Below are positions 27,655 to 35,727 of a stretch of 64,000 nucleotides of DNA, in pieces. The notes under the pieces are model-generated. The model was not told the origin of the DNA, did no database searches, and worked only from the letters and a program-made list of their open reading frames with translations. The position numbers and the translations under genes are program-made. Every line of letters begins with the position of its first letter. The first letter of the stretch is position 1. The DNA comes from Ilyomonas sp965199905 (GTDB lineage Bacteria > Bacteroidota > Bacteroidia > Chitinophagales > Chitinophagaceae), in assembly GCA_965199905.1 (NCBI GenBank), contig OZ241366.1, positions 2,356,001-2,420,000 of the forward strand, given 5' to 3'.

Positions 27655-28743
27655 ATGGAAAACAAGAACAGGAAAGCAATTATATTAATGAATCTCGGCT
27701 CGCCGGATTCTACGGAAACAAAAGATGTAGCCCGTTATCTGCGGGAATTTTTGATGGATGAGCGCGTGATAGACATTCCTTATCTCGCCCGTTTATTACT
27801 GATAAAAGGCATCATTGTTCCTTTCCGCGCACCTAAATCGGCACATGCCTACGAAAGCATCTGGACGAAGGAAGGTTCGCCGCTGATTGTACTGACCAAA
27901 CAACTGCAGCAAGCCGTGCAGCCGCATTTTGATATGCCGGTAGAAATAGCCATGCGTTATGGCAATCCCACACCGGAAGCAGCCTATGAAAACCTGCTTC
28001 GCAAAATGCCCGGACTGGAAGAAGTAATTCTCTTTCCGCTGTATCCGCATTATGCGATGAGCAGCTACGAAACGGCGGTGGAATACATGAAAGAAGTGCA
28101 TAAGAAAAAGGGCTATTCATTCTCGCTTTCGGTAGTAGAACCGTTCTATGACGATACGGAATATATCCGGGCTTTGTCAGAAAGCATTAAGCCATATACC
28201 GATAAGCCGTTCGATAAAATATTGTTCAGCTTTCATGGTATACCCGAAAGGCATGTACGAAAAACCGACCCAACGGGACAGCATTGTTTGAAGGTGAATG
28301 ATTGTTGTCACGTGGCTTCGCCTGCACACAAATTTTGTTATCGCCATCAAACATTGATGACGGCAGAGTTGTTGAGCAAACAACTGGAAATTTCGAAAGA
28401 AAAATGGGAACAAACCTTTCAGTCGCGTTTGGGAAGAGACCAATGGTTGTTGCCTTACACGGCTGTGCGTCTTGCTGAGTTGCCAAAAGAAGGCGTGAAA
28501 AAATTATTGGTTGTGTGCCCTGCTTTCATCAGCGATTGCCTGGAAACACTTGAAGAAATGGCGATGGAAGGAAGAGATATTTTTCTGGCTGCCGGCGGCG
28601 AAAGTTTTACAGCCATTCCCTGCCTGAATGTAAACCCGCTTTGGGTGAATGCACTGGTCTCTCTTGCTGTGAAAGGTGAAAAGTTAGAAGTAAATGGAAA
28701 CACATTGGAAGTGAAAGGCGAGACATTAAATGTAAGACGATAG
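27655..28743 (+). CDS. hemH: Ferrochelatase
   Basis: A 362-aa enzyme inserting Fe2+ into protoporphyrin IX. The start at 27655 (MENKNRKAIILMNLGSPD) is chosen because NLGSPD is the canonical N terminus. The catalytic FSFHGIPERH lies about residue 190-200 and the ECP-like region reads VVCPAFISDCLETLEE. The last ~24 residues are an odd Glu/Val/Gly-rich tail (VKGEKLEVNGNTLEV...) encoded by 7-nt repeats and unlike other ferrochelatases. The hemJ gene lies 560 nt downstream, so heme synthesis genes are grouped here. Confidence 0.94.
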   Translation: MENKNRKAIILMNLGSPDSTETKDVARYLREFLMDERVIDIPYLARLLLIKGIIVPFRAPKSAHAYESIWTKEGSPLIVLTKQLQQAVQPHFDMPVEIAMRYGNPTPEAAYENLLRKMPGLEEVILFPLYPHYAMSSYETAVEYMKEVHKKKGYSFSLSVVEPFYDDTEYIRALSESIKPYTDKPFDKILFSFHGIPERHVRKTDPTGQHCLKVNDCCHVASPAHKFCYRHQTLMTAELLSKQLEISKEKWEQTFQSRLGRDQWLLPYTAVRLAELPKEGVKKLLVVCPAFISDCLETLEEMAMEGRDIFLAAGGESFTAIPCLNVNPLWVNALVSLAVKGEKLEVNGNTLEVKGETLNVRR

Positions 28744-28790
28744 CATGAAACGTGAGAAGTGAAAGGTCATACACCTGAGACAATCGTGAA
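28669..28790 (+). repeat. 7-nt degenerate repeat over the hemH 3' end
   Basis: Heptads in phase: GTGAAAG, GTGAAAA, GTTAGAA, GTAAATG, GAAACAC, ATTGGAA, GTGAAAG, GCGAGAC and on past the stop (TGAAACG, TGAGAAG, TGAAAGG). It encodes the extra C-terminal tail of ferrochelatase and continues into the intergenic DNA. Confidence 0.75.
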
Positions 28791-28880
28791 GCTTACCATT
28801 TCTACCTTCTTACATTTTATTTCTCACATCCCACTCCTCTGACTTTTCGCCTTTATTATATTCTCATAAATTTCTTTTCT

Positions 28881-29243
28881 ATGCTTCTTAATTTGAAACA
28901 CAAACATCTTGATGTTTACAAACGAATAAGGGCTTTTGTGAAAGAAGCTTATCTCGTTTCATTATTGCTTCCGGCAAAAGAAAAGTTCAATATTATATCG
29001 CAAATAAGTAGAGCGGCTTTATCTGTAAAACTCAATCTTGCAGAAGGATGCAGCCGCAAATCAGTGATAGAAAGAAAACGTTTTTTTGAAGTATCAAGAG
29101 GTTCGTTGACAGAAGCAGATGCTGCTTGTGAAGTAGCAGTTGATTTAAATTATGTAAGCTCCATTTAATTAGAACCACTTGCTGCTCTAATGAATACGTG
29201 TTTTGCTATGCTTACCAACATGATTAAACAACAGGAAGCATGA
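28881..29243 (+). pseudogene. Four-helix-bundle (23S rRNA IVP-like) protein gene with in-frame TAA
   Basis: From ATG 28881 the frame encodes HKHLDVYKRIRAFVKEAYLV, then FNIISQISRAALSVKLNLAEG and the ERKRFFEVSRGSLTEADAA segment: the four-helix-bundle protein family also found as 23S rRNA intervening-sequence proteins. It is stopped by TAA at 29166 after YVSSI. The same frame continues without another stop for 24 codons (LEPLAALMNTCFAMLTNMIK) to TGA at 29241, giving the normal ~120-residue length. A single base change (for example CAA to TAA) explains the break. Its role is unknown. Confidence 0.75.
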
Positions 29244-29272
29244 AATACACAAAAAGATATTTCCATTTATAT

Positions 29273-29300
29273 CTCACTTCTCACCTTTCACTTCTCACCT
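29273..29300 (+). repeat. 7-nt repeat directly before hemJ
   Basis: Four heptads CTCACTT, CTCACCT, TTCACTT, CTCACCT abut the hemJ ATG at 29302. They are complementary in style to the GTGAAAG/GTGAGAAG heptads near hemH 500 nt upstream. Confidence 0.7.
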
Positions 29301-29301
29301 C

Positions 29302-29838
29302 ATGTACAATTATATAAAAGCACTTCATATCATCTTCATTGTTACCTGGTTTGCGGGTATGTTTTATATGCCTCGTTTATTTATTTATAACACCGAGGCA
29401 AACGAAAAACCTGATGTTGAAAAGGAGATACTTCACAAGCAATTTACTATCATGATGAAGCGGCTTTGGTATGGTATTACCGTGCCTTCCGGTGTGCTGA
29501 CACTCATCTTCGGGCCATGGATGTGGATTATGCTGGATGCACTTCCGCAATGGCTGTTTATCAAGCTCATTTTTGTCGGATTTCTTTATCTCTACTTCAT
29601 CTCGCTCCACCTCATTTTTAAACAACAACTCAAAGGCATTTACAAATACACGTCGCAGCAATTACGCTTATGGAATGAAGTGGCAACCATCTTCCTCATA
29701 GCTATCGTTATGCTCGCTGTTGTTAAAGAAGCTGTCAGCATTGCCTGGGGATTAGGAGGTTTACTAATTTTTATTATTGTTCTGATGAGCGCCATTAAAA
29801 TTTATAAAAATATCCGCAGCAAAGGCAAGTATTCCTGA
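29302..29838 (+). CDS. hemJ: HemJ-type protoporphyrinogen IX oxidase (CopD-like)
   Basis: A 178-aa membrane protein with about four to five helices. The N-terminal YIKALHIIFIVTWFAGMFYMPRLF has the conserved histidine, and PQWLFIKLIFV the conserved lysine of HemJ; the family was formerly UPF0093. HemJ oxidises protoporphyrinogen IX to protoporphyrin IX, the step before ferrochelatase, which fits the nearby hemH. The start follows directly after a heptad repeat, leaving little room for a conventional leader. Confidence 0.9.
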   Translation: MYNYIKALHIIFIVTWFAGMFYMPRLFIYNTEANEKPDVEKEILHKQFTIMMKRLWYGITVPSGVLTLIFGPWMWIMLDALPQWLFIKLIFVGFLYLYFISLHLIFKQQLKGIYKYTSQQLRLWNEVATIFLIAIVMLAVVKEAVSIAWGLGGLLIFIIVLMSAIKIYKNIRSKGKYS

Positions 29839-29921
29839 TTGGTTTTGTATTGTCTCAATACTTATTTACACAATACCTACTACAATTGCTTCACCCTACA
29901 TTTGCCGCAAATTATTGCTAC

Positions 29922-31205
29922 ATGAACCTAATAGAAGAGCTGCGCTGGCGCGGCTTATTGCAAGATATAATGCCCGGTACCGAAGAGCAACTGAACAAGG
30001 AAATGACGAGCGGCTACATTGGGTTCGATCCAACGGCAGATAGTCTTCATATCGGCAGCCTGGTTCCTATTTTAATACTTGTGCATTTACAAAAAGCCGG
30101 TCATAAACCCTATGCTTTGGTAGGCGGCGCTACCGGTATGGTTGGCGACCCCAGCGGCAAAAGCGAAGAAAGAAATTTGCTGGATGAAGAGACGCTGCAG
30201 CGCAATCAAAACGGCGTTAGAAAACAACTGGAAAAGTTTTTAGACTTTGATAACAGAAAACCGAATGCAGCCGTAATGGTGAACAATTATGACTGGTTTA
30301 AAGACTTCAATTTCCTGTCTTTTATACGCGATGTGGGTAAATACATCACCGTTAACTACATGATGGCAAAAGACAGCGTGAAGAAGCGTATTGATGGTGA
30401 AACCGGTATCTCGTTTACTGAATTTACTTACCAGTTAATCCAGGGTTACGATTTCTATTGGTTGTATAAAAACAAGAACTGCAAACTACAAATGGGCGGT
30501 AGCGATCAATGGGGAAACATTACTACCGGAACCGAACTGATACGACGCAAAGCAGGCGGTGAAGCATTCGCTTTTACCTGCCCGCTATTAACCAAAAGCG
30601 ATGGTGGAAAATTCGGTAAATCAGAGAAAGGAAATGTATGGCTCGACGCAGAAAAAACATCGCCTTATTTATTCTACCAATTCTGGCTGAATGCAGCCGA
30701 TGAAGATGCTAAAAAGTGGATCAAGATATTTACCTTTTTATCCAAAGAAGAAATTGATGAACAGATTGCTTCACATGCTGAAAACGCTTCTGCACGTGGC
30801 TTGCAGAAGCGGCTGGCAAAAGAGCTGACTATTTTTGTACATGGCGAAGAAGCTTATGAAGAAGCCTTGGCAACTACAGAAAAACTATTTGCGAATGCAA
30901 CCGCTCCGGCTGAAAGTTTATCTGTTGAAGACCTCGAAGCAATGGAAGGCGTTACGCGTTTTTCATTCGATAAAAGCAAGCTGGAAGCCGGCATTGATGT
31001 GGTTTCATTCTTAACAGAAGTTACCGTGTTTTCCAGCAAAGGCGAAGCCCGAAAAATGGTGCAGGGCGGCGGCGTAAGCATCAATCGTAAGAAGGTGGAG
31101 AATTTACAAATGACCATTGATAAGAGCCTGCTATTACACGACAAATACATTCTTATCCAAAAAGGAAAGAAGAACTATTACTTAGTGTCGGTGAACTCAC
31201 TTTGA
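29922..31205 (+). CDS. tyrS: Tyrosyl-tRNA synthetase
   Basis: A 427-aa class I synthetase. The start at 29922 (MNLIEELRWRGLLQDIMPG) matches the usual N terminus. FDPTADSLHIGSLVPI is the HIGH region, YDFYWLYKNKNCKLQMGGSDQWGNI the tyrosine/tRNA region, and KFGKSEKGN the KMSKS loop. A C-terminal S4 domain (GEARKMVQGGGVSINRKKV) follows. The gene starts 83 nt after hemJ. Confidence 0.96.
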   Translation: MNLIEELRWRGLLQDIMPGTEEQLNKEMTSGYIGFDPTADSLHIGSLVPILILVHLQKAGHKPYALVGGATGMVGDPSGKSEERNLLDEETLQRNQNGVRKQLEKFLDFDNRKPNAAVMVNNYDWFKDFNFLSFIRDVGKYITVNYMMAKDSVKKRIDGETGISFTEFTYQLIQGYDFYWLYKNKNCKLQMGGSDQWGNITTGTELIRRKAGGEAFAFTCPLLTKSDGGKFGKSEKGNVWLDAEKTSPYLFYQFWLNAADEDAKKWIKIFTFLSKEEIDEQIASHAENASARGLQKRLAKELTIFVHGEEAYEEALATTEKLFANATAPAESLSVEDLEAMEGVTRFSFDKSKLEAGIDVVSFLTEVTVFSSKGEARKMVQGGGVSINRKKVENLQMTIDKSLLLHDKYILIQKGKKNYYLVSVNSL

Positions 31206-31406
31206 TGACAACGATAATTGCAACAGGTTTTATTTTGGAAATAAAAGCAGATACAGCTTTCCATCTTATATAATTATTCCACTGCCTTTAGGCTTCATTA
31301 TTTAGGTTATTTATAGTAATGATGTTGTGCAAAAGGCAAGCATTTCATCCACCCGCTATATTTGAACTGACGAAAGAAAAATGATCTTTTGCATCACTGC
31401 ACAAAC

Positions 31407-32369
31407 ATGGACATCACCAAACGCTTCGATAGAATTCTCAAACTTTTCTTCCTGCTGCAATCGAAATCGGTGGTAAGTATGGAAGAGATGCAAAAGCGCT
31501 TTGGCACCAGCGAGCGAACGCTGTACCGCGACCTGAAAGCGCTGGAAGCTGCCGGTGTTCCGGTGATCAATAAAGCCGGTTCGGGCTATTCTATTATGGA
31601 AGGCTTTCGCATACAGCCTTCGCGCTTTAGCCAGGAAGAAATGGTGAGCCTTGTAGTGGCAGAGAAGATGATGCAGAAACATGAAACAGGGTTCATCAAG
31701 CAACACTTTGATGCGGCTTTAATTAAGATAAAAAGCTCGTTTCGCTTTCATCAGAAAAGTGATAGCCTGCTGCTTGAAGACAAGCTGCAATTCGGCAGAA
31801 ATGGAAATGAAAAAAACTACCTGCCCAATGTGCTGGATGTAATGGTGAATGCCATTCTGAAAAAGAAAATTGCCATCATACATTACCTTAAATCGGATGA
31901 CGACAGCGCCAGCCCGCGACGCATAGAACCCATTGGTGTGTTTTACGAAAGCAGCAACTGGTATGTGTTAGCGTATTGCCACCTGCGTAACGACTATCGC
32001 AACTTCAGGCTTGACAGGATAAAGAAAATTATACTTTCGGATGATGACTTTACGCGCGCACATTTACCCATTGATGAATTAAGAAAAAAGACTGATGGCG
32101 GAGAAGCGACGCACATTGTTATAAGCATCGATAAAAAAGGCGCTCAAAGCCTGTATTGGGATCGCAATATGTTTGGGTTTGAAAAAGAAGAGACAGAAGG
32201 TGATAAAGTGATTATGCATTTTTGCTGCCGTTATCACACTACTTACTTCGCGCGCTGGTTTTTAATGTTTGCTGATATGGGTGATATTATAGAACCGAAA
32301 CACTTGCAGGAAGAGCTTGCCGGCTTGCTGATAGCAGGCATAGACAGAATAAAAAAGAGAGCCTTTTAA
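31407..32369 (+). CDS. WYL-domain (YafY-type) transcriptional regulator
   Basis: A 320-aa protein from MDITKRFDRILKLFFLL (ATG 31407). The N-terminal DeoR-like HTH reads VSMEEMQKRFGTSERTLYRDLKALEAAGVPV. The WYL domain (about residues 150-230) contains the YLKSDDDSASPRRIEPIGV and NWYVLAYCHLRNDYRNFRLDRI segments. A C-terminal WCX-like part follows (HTTYFARWFLMFADMGDIIEP). WYL proteins sense nucleic-acid or other ligands. It converges on a DinB gene, and an inverted repeat upstream of that gene is a plausible binding site. The end of the gene lies in a terminator hairpin. Confidence 0.9.
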   Translation: MDITKRFDRILKLFFLLQSKSVVSMEEMQKRFGTSERTLYRDLKALEAAGVPVINKAGSGYSIMEGFRIQPSRFSQEEMVSLVVAEKMMQKHETGFIKQHFDAALIKIKSSFRFHQKSDSLLLEDKLQFGRNGNEKNYLPNVLDVMVNAILKKKIAIIHYLKSDDDSASPRRIEPIGVFYESSNWYVLAYCHLRNDYRNFRLDRIKKIILSDDDFTRAHLPIDELRKKTDGGEATHIVISIDKKGAQSLYWDRNMFGFEKEETEGDKVIMHFCCRYHTTYFARWFLMFADMGDIIEPKHLQEELAGLLIAGIDRIKKRAF

Positions 32370-32382
32370 GCTCTCTTTTTTA
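32351..32382. terminator. Bidirectional terminator between the WYL gene and dinB-like gene
   Basis: AAAAAGAGAGC pairs with GCTCTCTTTTT around CTTTTAA. The stem includes the stop codon of the WYL gene and ends in a T run; the complementary A run serves the minus-strand gene. Confidence 0.75.
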
Positions 32383-32393
32383 TGGTTTGTTTT

Positions 32394-32867
32394 TTAAAAC
32401 CTGTCCCAGAAAGGCGGCGGCTCAATGCCTAACGCCCGCAGGTACACATAGCCCTGCGCACGGTGATGAATTTCGTTGTCAACCATGTATAAAACCTGGT
32501 AAAGAATCGGCATCTGATATTGACCAAACATGTTAAACATGTCATGCATTTTGCTTTCATCAACCTGGTTAAAATTCTCTGTAACCTGCTGTGTGATGGC
32601 ATCCCATTCCTTCAATAATTCTTCTTTCGTTTTTACATCAGGATACATGTTAAAAGTAGCCGTTACACCTGTGGCAATACTTTCCAGCCCGGGGCCTGAT
32701 ATTGCCATCACTTCCTTAACCAGCGCGGCAAAAGGCCGCATGCCGCCCACGCCGAATTCAAACAATTCCTTTTCCGGAAATTTTTCAATGGTCTTCCTGG
32801 TAAGTCCGCGATGCCCCTGCCAATGTTTTAAAAATTCACTCTTCGAAATGATAGCATTTGTGCTCAT
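32394..32867 (-). CDS. DinB-superfamily protein
   Basis: A 157-aa four-helix protein. The start at 32867 gives MSTNAIISKSEFLKHWQGHR. GLTRKTIEKFPEKELFEFGVGGMRPFAALVKEVM and the late IHHRAQGYVYLRALGIEPPPF match the DinB/DUF664 fold; the HHRAQ motif supplies the metal-ligand histidine. Members are metal-dependent thiol transferases or stress proteins. It converges on a WYL regulator and has an operator-like repeat upstream, a recurrent pairing. Confidence 0.85.
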   Translation of the reverse strand: MSTNAIISKSEFLKHWQGHRGLTRKTIEKFPEKELFEFGVGGMRPFAALVKEVMAISGPGLESIATGVTATFNMYPDVKTKEELLKEWDAITQQVTENFNQVDESKMHDMFNMFGQYQMPILYQVLYMVDNEIHHRAQGYVYLRALGIEPPPFWDRF

Positions 32868-32906
32868 AATGTTTTGTTTTTTACGGTACAAAACTCAGAT
32901 GCGATA

Positions 32907-32924
32907 CTGACAACCTTTTGTCAG
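32907..32924. promoter_or_regulatory. Inverted repeat, candidate WYL-regulator operator
   Basis: CTGACAA-CCTT-TTGTCAG is a perfect 7-bp inverted repeat with a 4-nt spacer, 40 nt upstream of the DinB start. It is the only strong dyad there. Binding by the adjacent WYL regulator is inferred from position alone. Confidence 0.5.
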
Positions 32925-33082
32925 CATGAAAATGGAAAAGTAAATTTTTTTTGAAGTTTCTGATTTTGATTTTTTGGAGAAGTATAGCAATGATTTTATA
33001 ACCCGCAATTTTTATCGTGATATATAAAGATGATAAAAAAAGCAGTTACAAACAAGTACCGGCTTTTTCATTTTGTGTACAT

Positions 33083-33135
33083 AGCTTGGCTTGAACCAGG
33101 ATCCCTCCGATTATGAGCCGGATGCTTTTATAGGA
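33083..33135 (-). pseudogene. tRNA(CAU)-like relic
   Basis: On the minus strand AGCATCCGGCTCATAATCGG, with the 7-nt loop CTCATAA (anticodon CAU) on a TCCGG/TCGGA stem, is followed by GGGATCCTGGTTCAAGCC, the T-loop region. The T stem has only about three good pairs and the D arm and acceptor cannot be built. It is a decayed or partial tRNA-Met/Ile2, or an attachment-site copy, next to an integrase relic. Confidence 0.5.
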
Positions 33136-33180
33136 GGATTTGGTACAGATTTTCTGATCTGATTCTAATAATCAGGGGTT

Positions 33181-33378
33181 GTGATTACTGCAACTGAAAA
33201 TCTTTTTTTCGATGCTGGAAAGCAAAAAGCAAACGGAAAATTTCCTGTTAAAATGACTATCTACTTATTAAATGATTAGAAGCGATATAAAACAGAAGTC
33301 GATTTAATCAAAGAAGGTTGGAAAAATATAGATTCTCCTAACTTCAAAAATGCCAGCCTGAAAACGGCAAGAGTGAAT
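33181..33378 (+). pseudogene. Tyrosine integrase N-terminal relic with in-frame TAG
   Basis: In frame from GTG 33181: ATENLFFDAGKQKANGKFPV, KMTIYLLND, TAG (33277-33279), KRYKTEVDLIKEGWKNIDSP, NFKNASLKTAR. This matches the arm-type DNA-binding domain at the start of Bacteroidota phage/ICE integrases (the GKFPVKLRIY...RYKTGIDL pattern). The catalytic domain is missing: the frame runs into the flavoprotein remnant. With the tRNA relic just upstream it looks like the scar of a lost integrated element. Confidence 0.6.
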
Positions 33379-33399
33379 CTGATACTTTTGCCAGTGTCA

Positions 33400-33532
33400 A
33401 ACCAGACACGCCGGCTCCAATAATGACGACTGAAGCTTCTTTACCCTGATTGTTTTGATTTGTATTCATCATATTATTAAGATTATTTTTTTGATCTGCC
33501 GCCACTTGTTTTTCGTAAGTGGCGCTTTGCAA
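33400..33532 (-). pseudogene. Truncated FAD-dependent monooxygenase, N-terminal fragment
   Basis: A minus-strand fragment with the dinucleotide-binding motif ASVVIIGAGVSGLTLAK (GxGxxG) preceded by a polar stretch (MMNTNQNNQGKE). It matches the start of TetX/PHBH-like flavin monooxygenases. Sequence similarity ends after LAK, where the integrase relic begins on the other strand, so ~95% of the gene is missing. Confidence 0.6.
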
Positions 33533-33940
33533 AGGTCGCTTTACATTGATACTTGTTTGGTTAATCGTTCGCGGATTTTGGTGGACGATTCACGAATTTA
33601 GAACACCTCATTCTGTGAAGTATATAACAGTGGCAACTGCTTTCCTTTCCGTAATGTGAATGTAGAATGCAAGATGAGGTTGGTGTATTACAATGCAATG
33701 TTTCTTAACCCATAGGTAGAAGTTATGAGAAGCATTGCTGAACAATAAGGGAACCTCTCTAACACGCAATGCCTCCCGGTTACCACATGAATGCTTTTAC
33801 AGAAGACGTTGACATGAAGATGACGTCATAGACTCTGGAATAGCTGGGGCGAAATTGCAAACTATCGCCCGTGTTAGGCAGCAGACTTCGGCGAGTCAGG
33901 ATAGGAACCTAATTTCAGCCCAATTCTTGCTTTTTTTGCC
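33533..33940. other. Intergenic stretch without recognisable gene
   Basis: I see no open frame or family signature on either strand. It is the right-hand flank of the integrase/flavoprotein scar and may hold further unrecognisable remains. Confidence 0.5.
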
Positions 33941-33966
33941 GATGCCGGTTCTATTCTCCCGGCATC
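33941..33966 (+). other. Hairpin just upstream of a lipoprotein start
   Basis: GATGCCGG (33941-33948) pairs with CCGGCATC (33959-33966), ending 6 nt before the ATG at 33973. The T run lies before it rather than after it, so it is not a normal terminator; it could lie in the 5' leader and affect translation. Confidence 0.4.
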
Positions 33967-33972
33967 TGTATT

Positions 33973-35370
33973 ATGCGTATTCTTCTATCGTTTATTCTTT
34001 TGGCTTTTACTGCCTGTTCTTCTTTGGGTAATAAAGACCCGGATGGCGTGTATGCCGGTGTGGCGCTGTTTCCTGGCATGAACGGCGCCATGGACCTGAT
34101 CACTTACACGTATTACTTCCGTCCTGATGGCACCTTCAGCACCGAGCTGGACAAGCCCGACTGGAAAACACGTACCGATGGCAACTATCAACTTCAGGGA
34201 AGTAAGCTGATTATGAAAGAAATTAAAGATAAACACCCCGATACGCTGACTGTAAAACCTGATGGCAGCCTCGATATGGGAAGTACCGTTCTAAACAAGT
34301 TCCGCATGGTGAGCAGCCTGCCGGCGAAACGCTTTTATAACAAATCTGCCAGCAGCGCGGGCGGCATCGGGACGGGAATGGTGTATGTGGGTTCTTTTAG
34401 CGACAACCATTTGGCTTTCGATGGCAAAGGGCACTTCAGCCACTCGCGGTTTTCTACCGTTGCCGTTACGGGCGATAACATTGGCGGCGGCAGCAACGGG
34501 GCTTCCGGGGGCGATGGCGATGCGGATATAAAAGATGGCGTACTTACAATGCGATATAAGAACGGAAAGCAGGAAACAAAAACGTTTTTTTATGCTGAAA
34601 AGCCGGAAACGATGGCTTTGGTGAACGGCGATTTCTATTTTGAAGATGACGGTAAGGAAGAGATATCTACACCCTCACCCAAGGCGTCATCCGGTGGAAA
34701 TTCCGAGAACTCTAACAAAACGGGAAGCGGGGCGGATGAAACAGGAACGACAGCACCGGACACAAAGACGCTGTTGCAACAAGCCCATGAGGCTCACGGC
34801 GGAACAAAGCTGGATGCCTTACAAACACTAAAGATGGAGGGGCAGCTTAACAACCTGCCGGTGGTGATTTATGCCGATATAGCTTCGCAGCGCTTACGGT
34901 ACGAAGTGAGAAACAATGGCAAAGTGCTGGCGGTGGAACAGCTTGAGAACAAGAACGGATGGCAGTGGACGCAAGGCAAACAAACCGCCTTGCCGCCGCA
35001 ACGTGTAAAAGAAATGCAGGAAGCCTTTTATACCGGCTTTATGGCCTTACGATCTGATGTTTTGAATCGTGTGAAGCCTGAACAGGCCTCAGTTGATGAA
35101 AAGACAGGGTTGGTGACCCTGCCGGTAACGATTGATGGCAAGTCTTACGCATGGGTATTTGATAAACAAAACCGTTTGGGTGGTGAAGTCAGCAAAGAGG
35201 GCGGCAGCATTACTACCACGCTGTCTACCAACTACCGCAATGTGGACGGTGTCTGGATTCCCTTCAAGAGTATTACCAAAGCGAAAGGACAATCTGTACA
35301 ATTGATTCTTACCGATGCTGCTGTGAATGAAACACTGTCTGCTACCGTTTGGGACAAGCCGCAACAGTGA
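33973..35370 (+). CDS. Two-part lipoprotein with LolA-like C-terminal domain
   Basis: A 465-aa protein with a lipoprotein signal (MRILLSFILLAFTAC). Residues ~20-215 describe a beta-rich region (PDGVYAGVALFPG, YYFRPDGTFST, GHFSHSRFSTVAV). A Ser/Gly/Thr/Asn linker (about 220-260) leads to a C-terminal ~200-residue domain starting LLQQAHEAHGGTKLDALQTLKMEG and ending TNYRNVDGVWIPFKSITK, the pattern of LolA/LolB-like or outer-membrane lipoprotein-sorting-like domains common in Bacteroidota. It may bind lipid or lipoprotein. The base composition is richer in GC than the flanks. Function is uncertain. Confidence 0.7.
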   Translation: MRILLSFILLAFTACSSLGNKDPDGVYAGVALFPGMNGAMDLITYTYYFRPDGTFSTELDKPDWKTRTDGNYQLQGSKLIMKEIKDKHPDTLTVKPDGSLDMGSTVLNKFRMVSSLPAKRFYNKSASSAGGIGTGMVYVGSFSDNHLAFDGKGHFSHSRFSTVAVTGDNIGGGSNGASGGDGDADIKDGVLTMRYKNGKQETKTFFYAEKPETMALVNGDFYFEDDGKEEISTPSPKASSGGNSENSNKTGSGADETGTTAPDTKTLLQQAHEAHGGTKLDALQTLKMEGQLNNLPVVIYADIASQRLRYEVRNNGKVLAVEQLENKNGWQWTQGKQTALPPQRVKEMQEAFYTGFMALRSDVLNRVKPEQASVDEKTGLVTLPVTIDGKSYAWVFDKQNRLGGEVSKEGGSITTTLSTNYRNVDGVWIPFKSITKAKGQSVQLILTDAAVNETLSATVWDKPQQ

Positions 35371-35727
35371 GCCGTTAACCAATTTGGTGCAATCCGGCGG
35401 AAGGGACGCCATTCTGCGAAGCCAGGCAGGAATGGTGTCATAAACTTTCCCAGGTTGTGTAAGGGTTTACCAGATCTGTTCATAGTTTTTGAATAAAAGA
35501 TAATAGCTGAAGGCTACAGCCGGCCTTGCATGAAGGCACTGTGATATGGGTCGTGCAAGCCGGTTTAGTAACTGTGACAAAATATAATGAGTTAGGCGTA
35601 CGTACTACAATTAGTTGTCGTTGCTTCGTTGTTGGTGACAAGCTACGGCGTGTGGAAAGAAAAAACAAGCAAGAACCGGCAACTGCAAACAGACAGTCAC
35701 CGGCTTGTCACATAAGGTAAGGCTTCT
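35371..35727. other. Intergenic region with dispersed repeat-like blocks
   Basis: No convincing gene. The block AGATAATAGCTGAAGGCTAC (35497) and GACAAGCTACGGCGTGTGG (35638) recur in diverged form and the same order at 37750 and 37821. The reading frames of ~62-64 codons here lack any family signature or start signal. Confidence 0.4.

Noticed and set aside
32990..33080. Terminator-like A/T-rich dyad (AAAAAAGC ... GCTTTTTC)
   Set aside because: The arms are short and the loop long; it lies in the scar region with no nearby gene end to serve.
35526..35720. 64-codon open frame on the plus strand and 62-codon frame on the minus strand
   Set aside because: No family signature, biased sequence with repeat-like blocks and no plausible start context.
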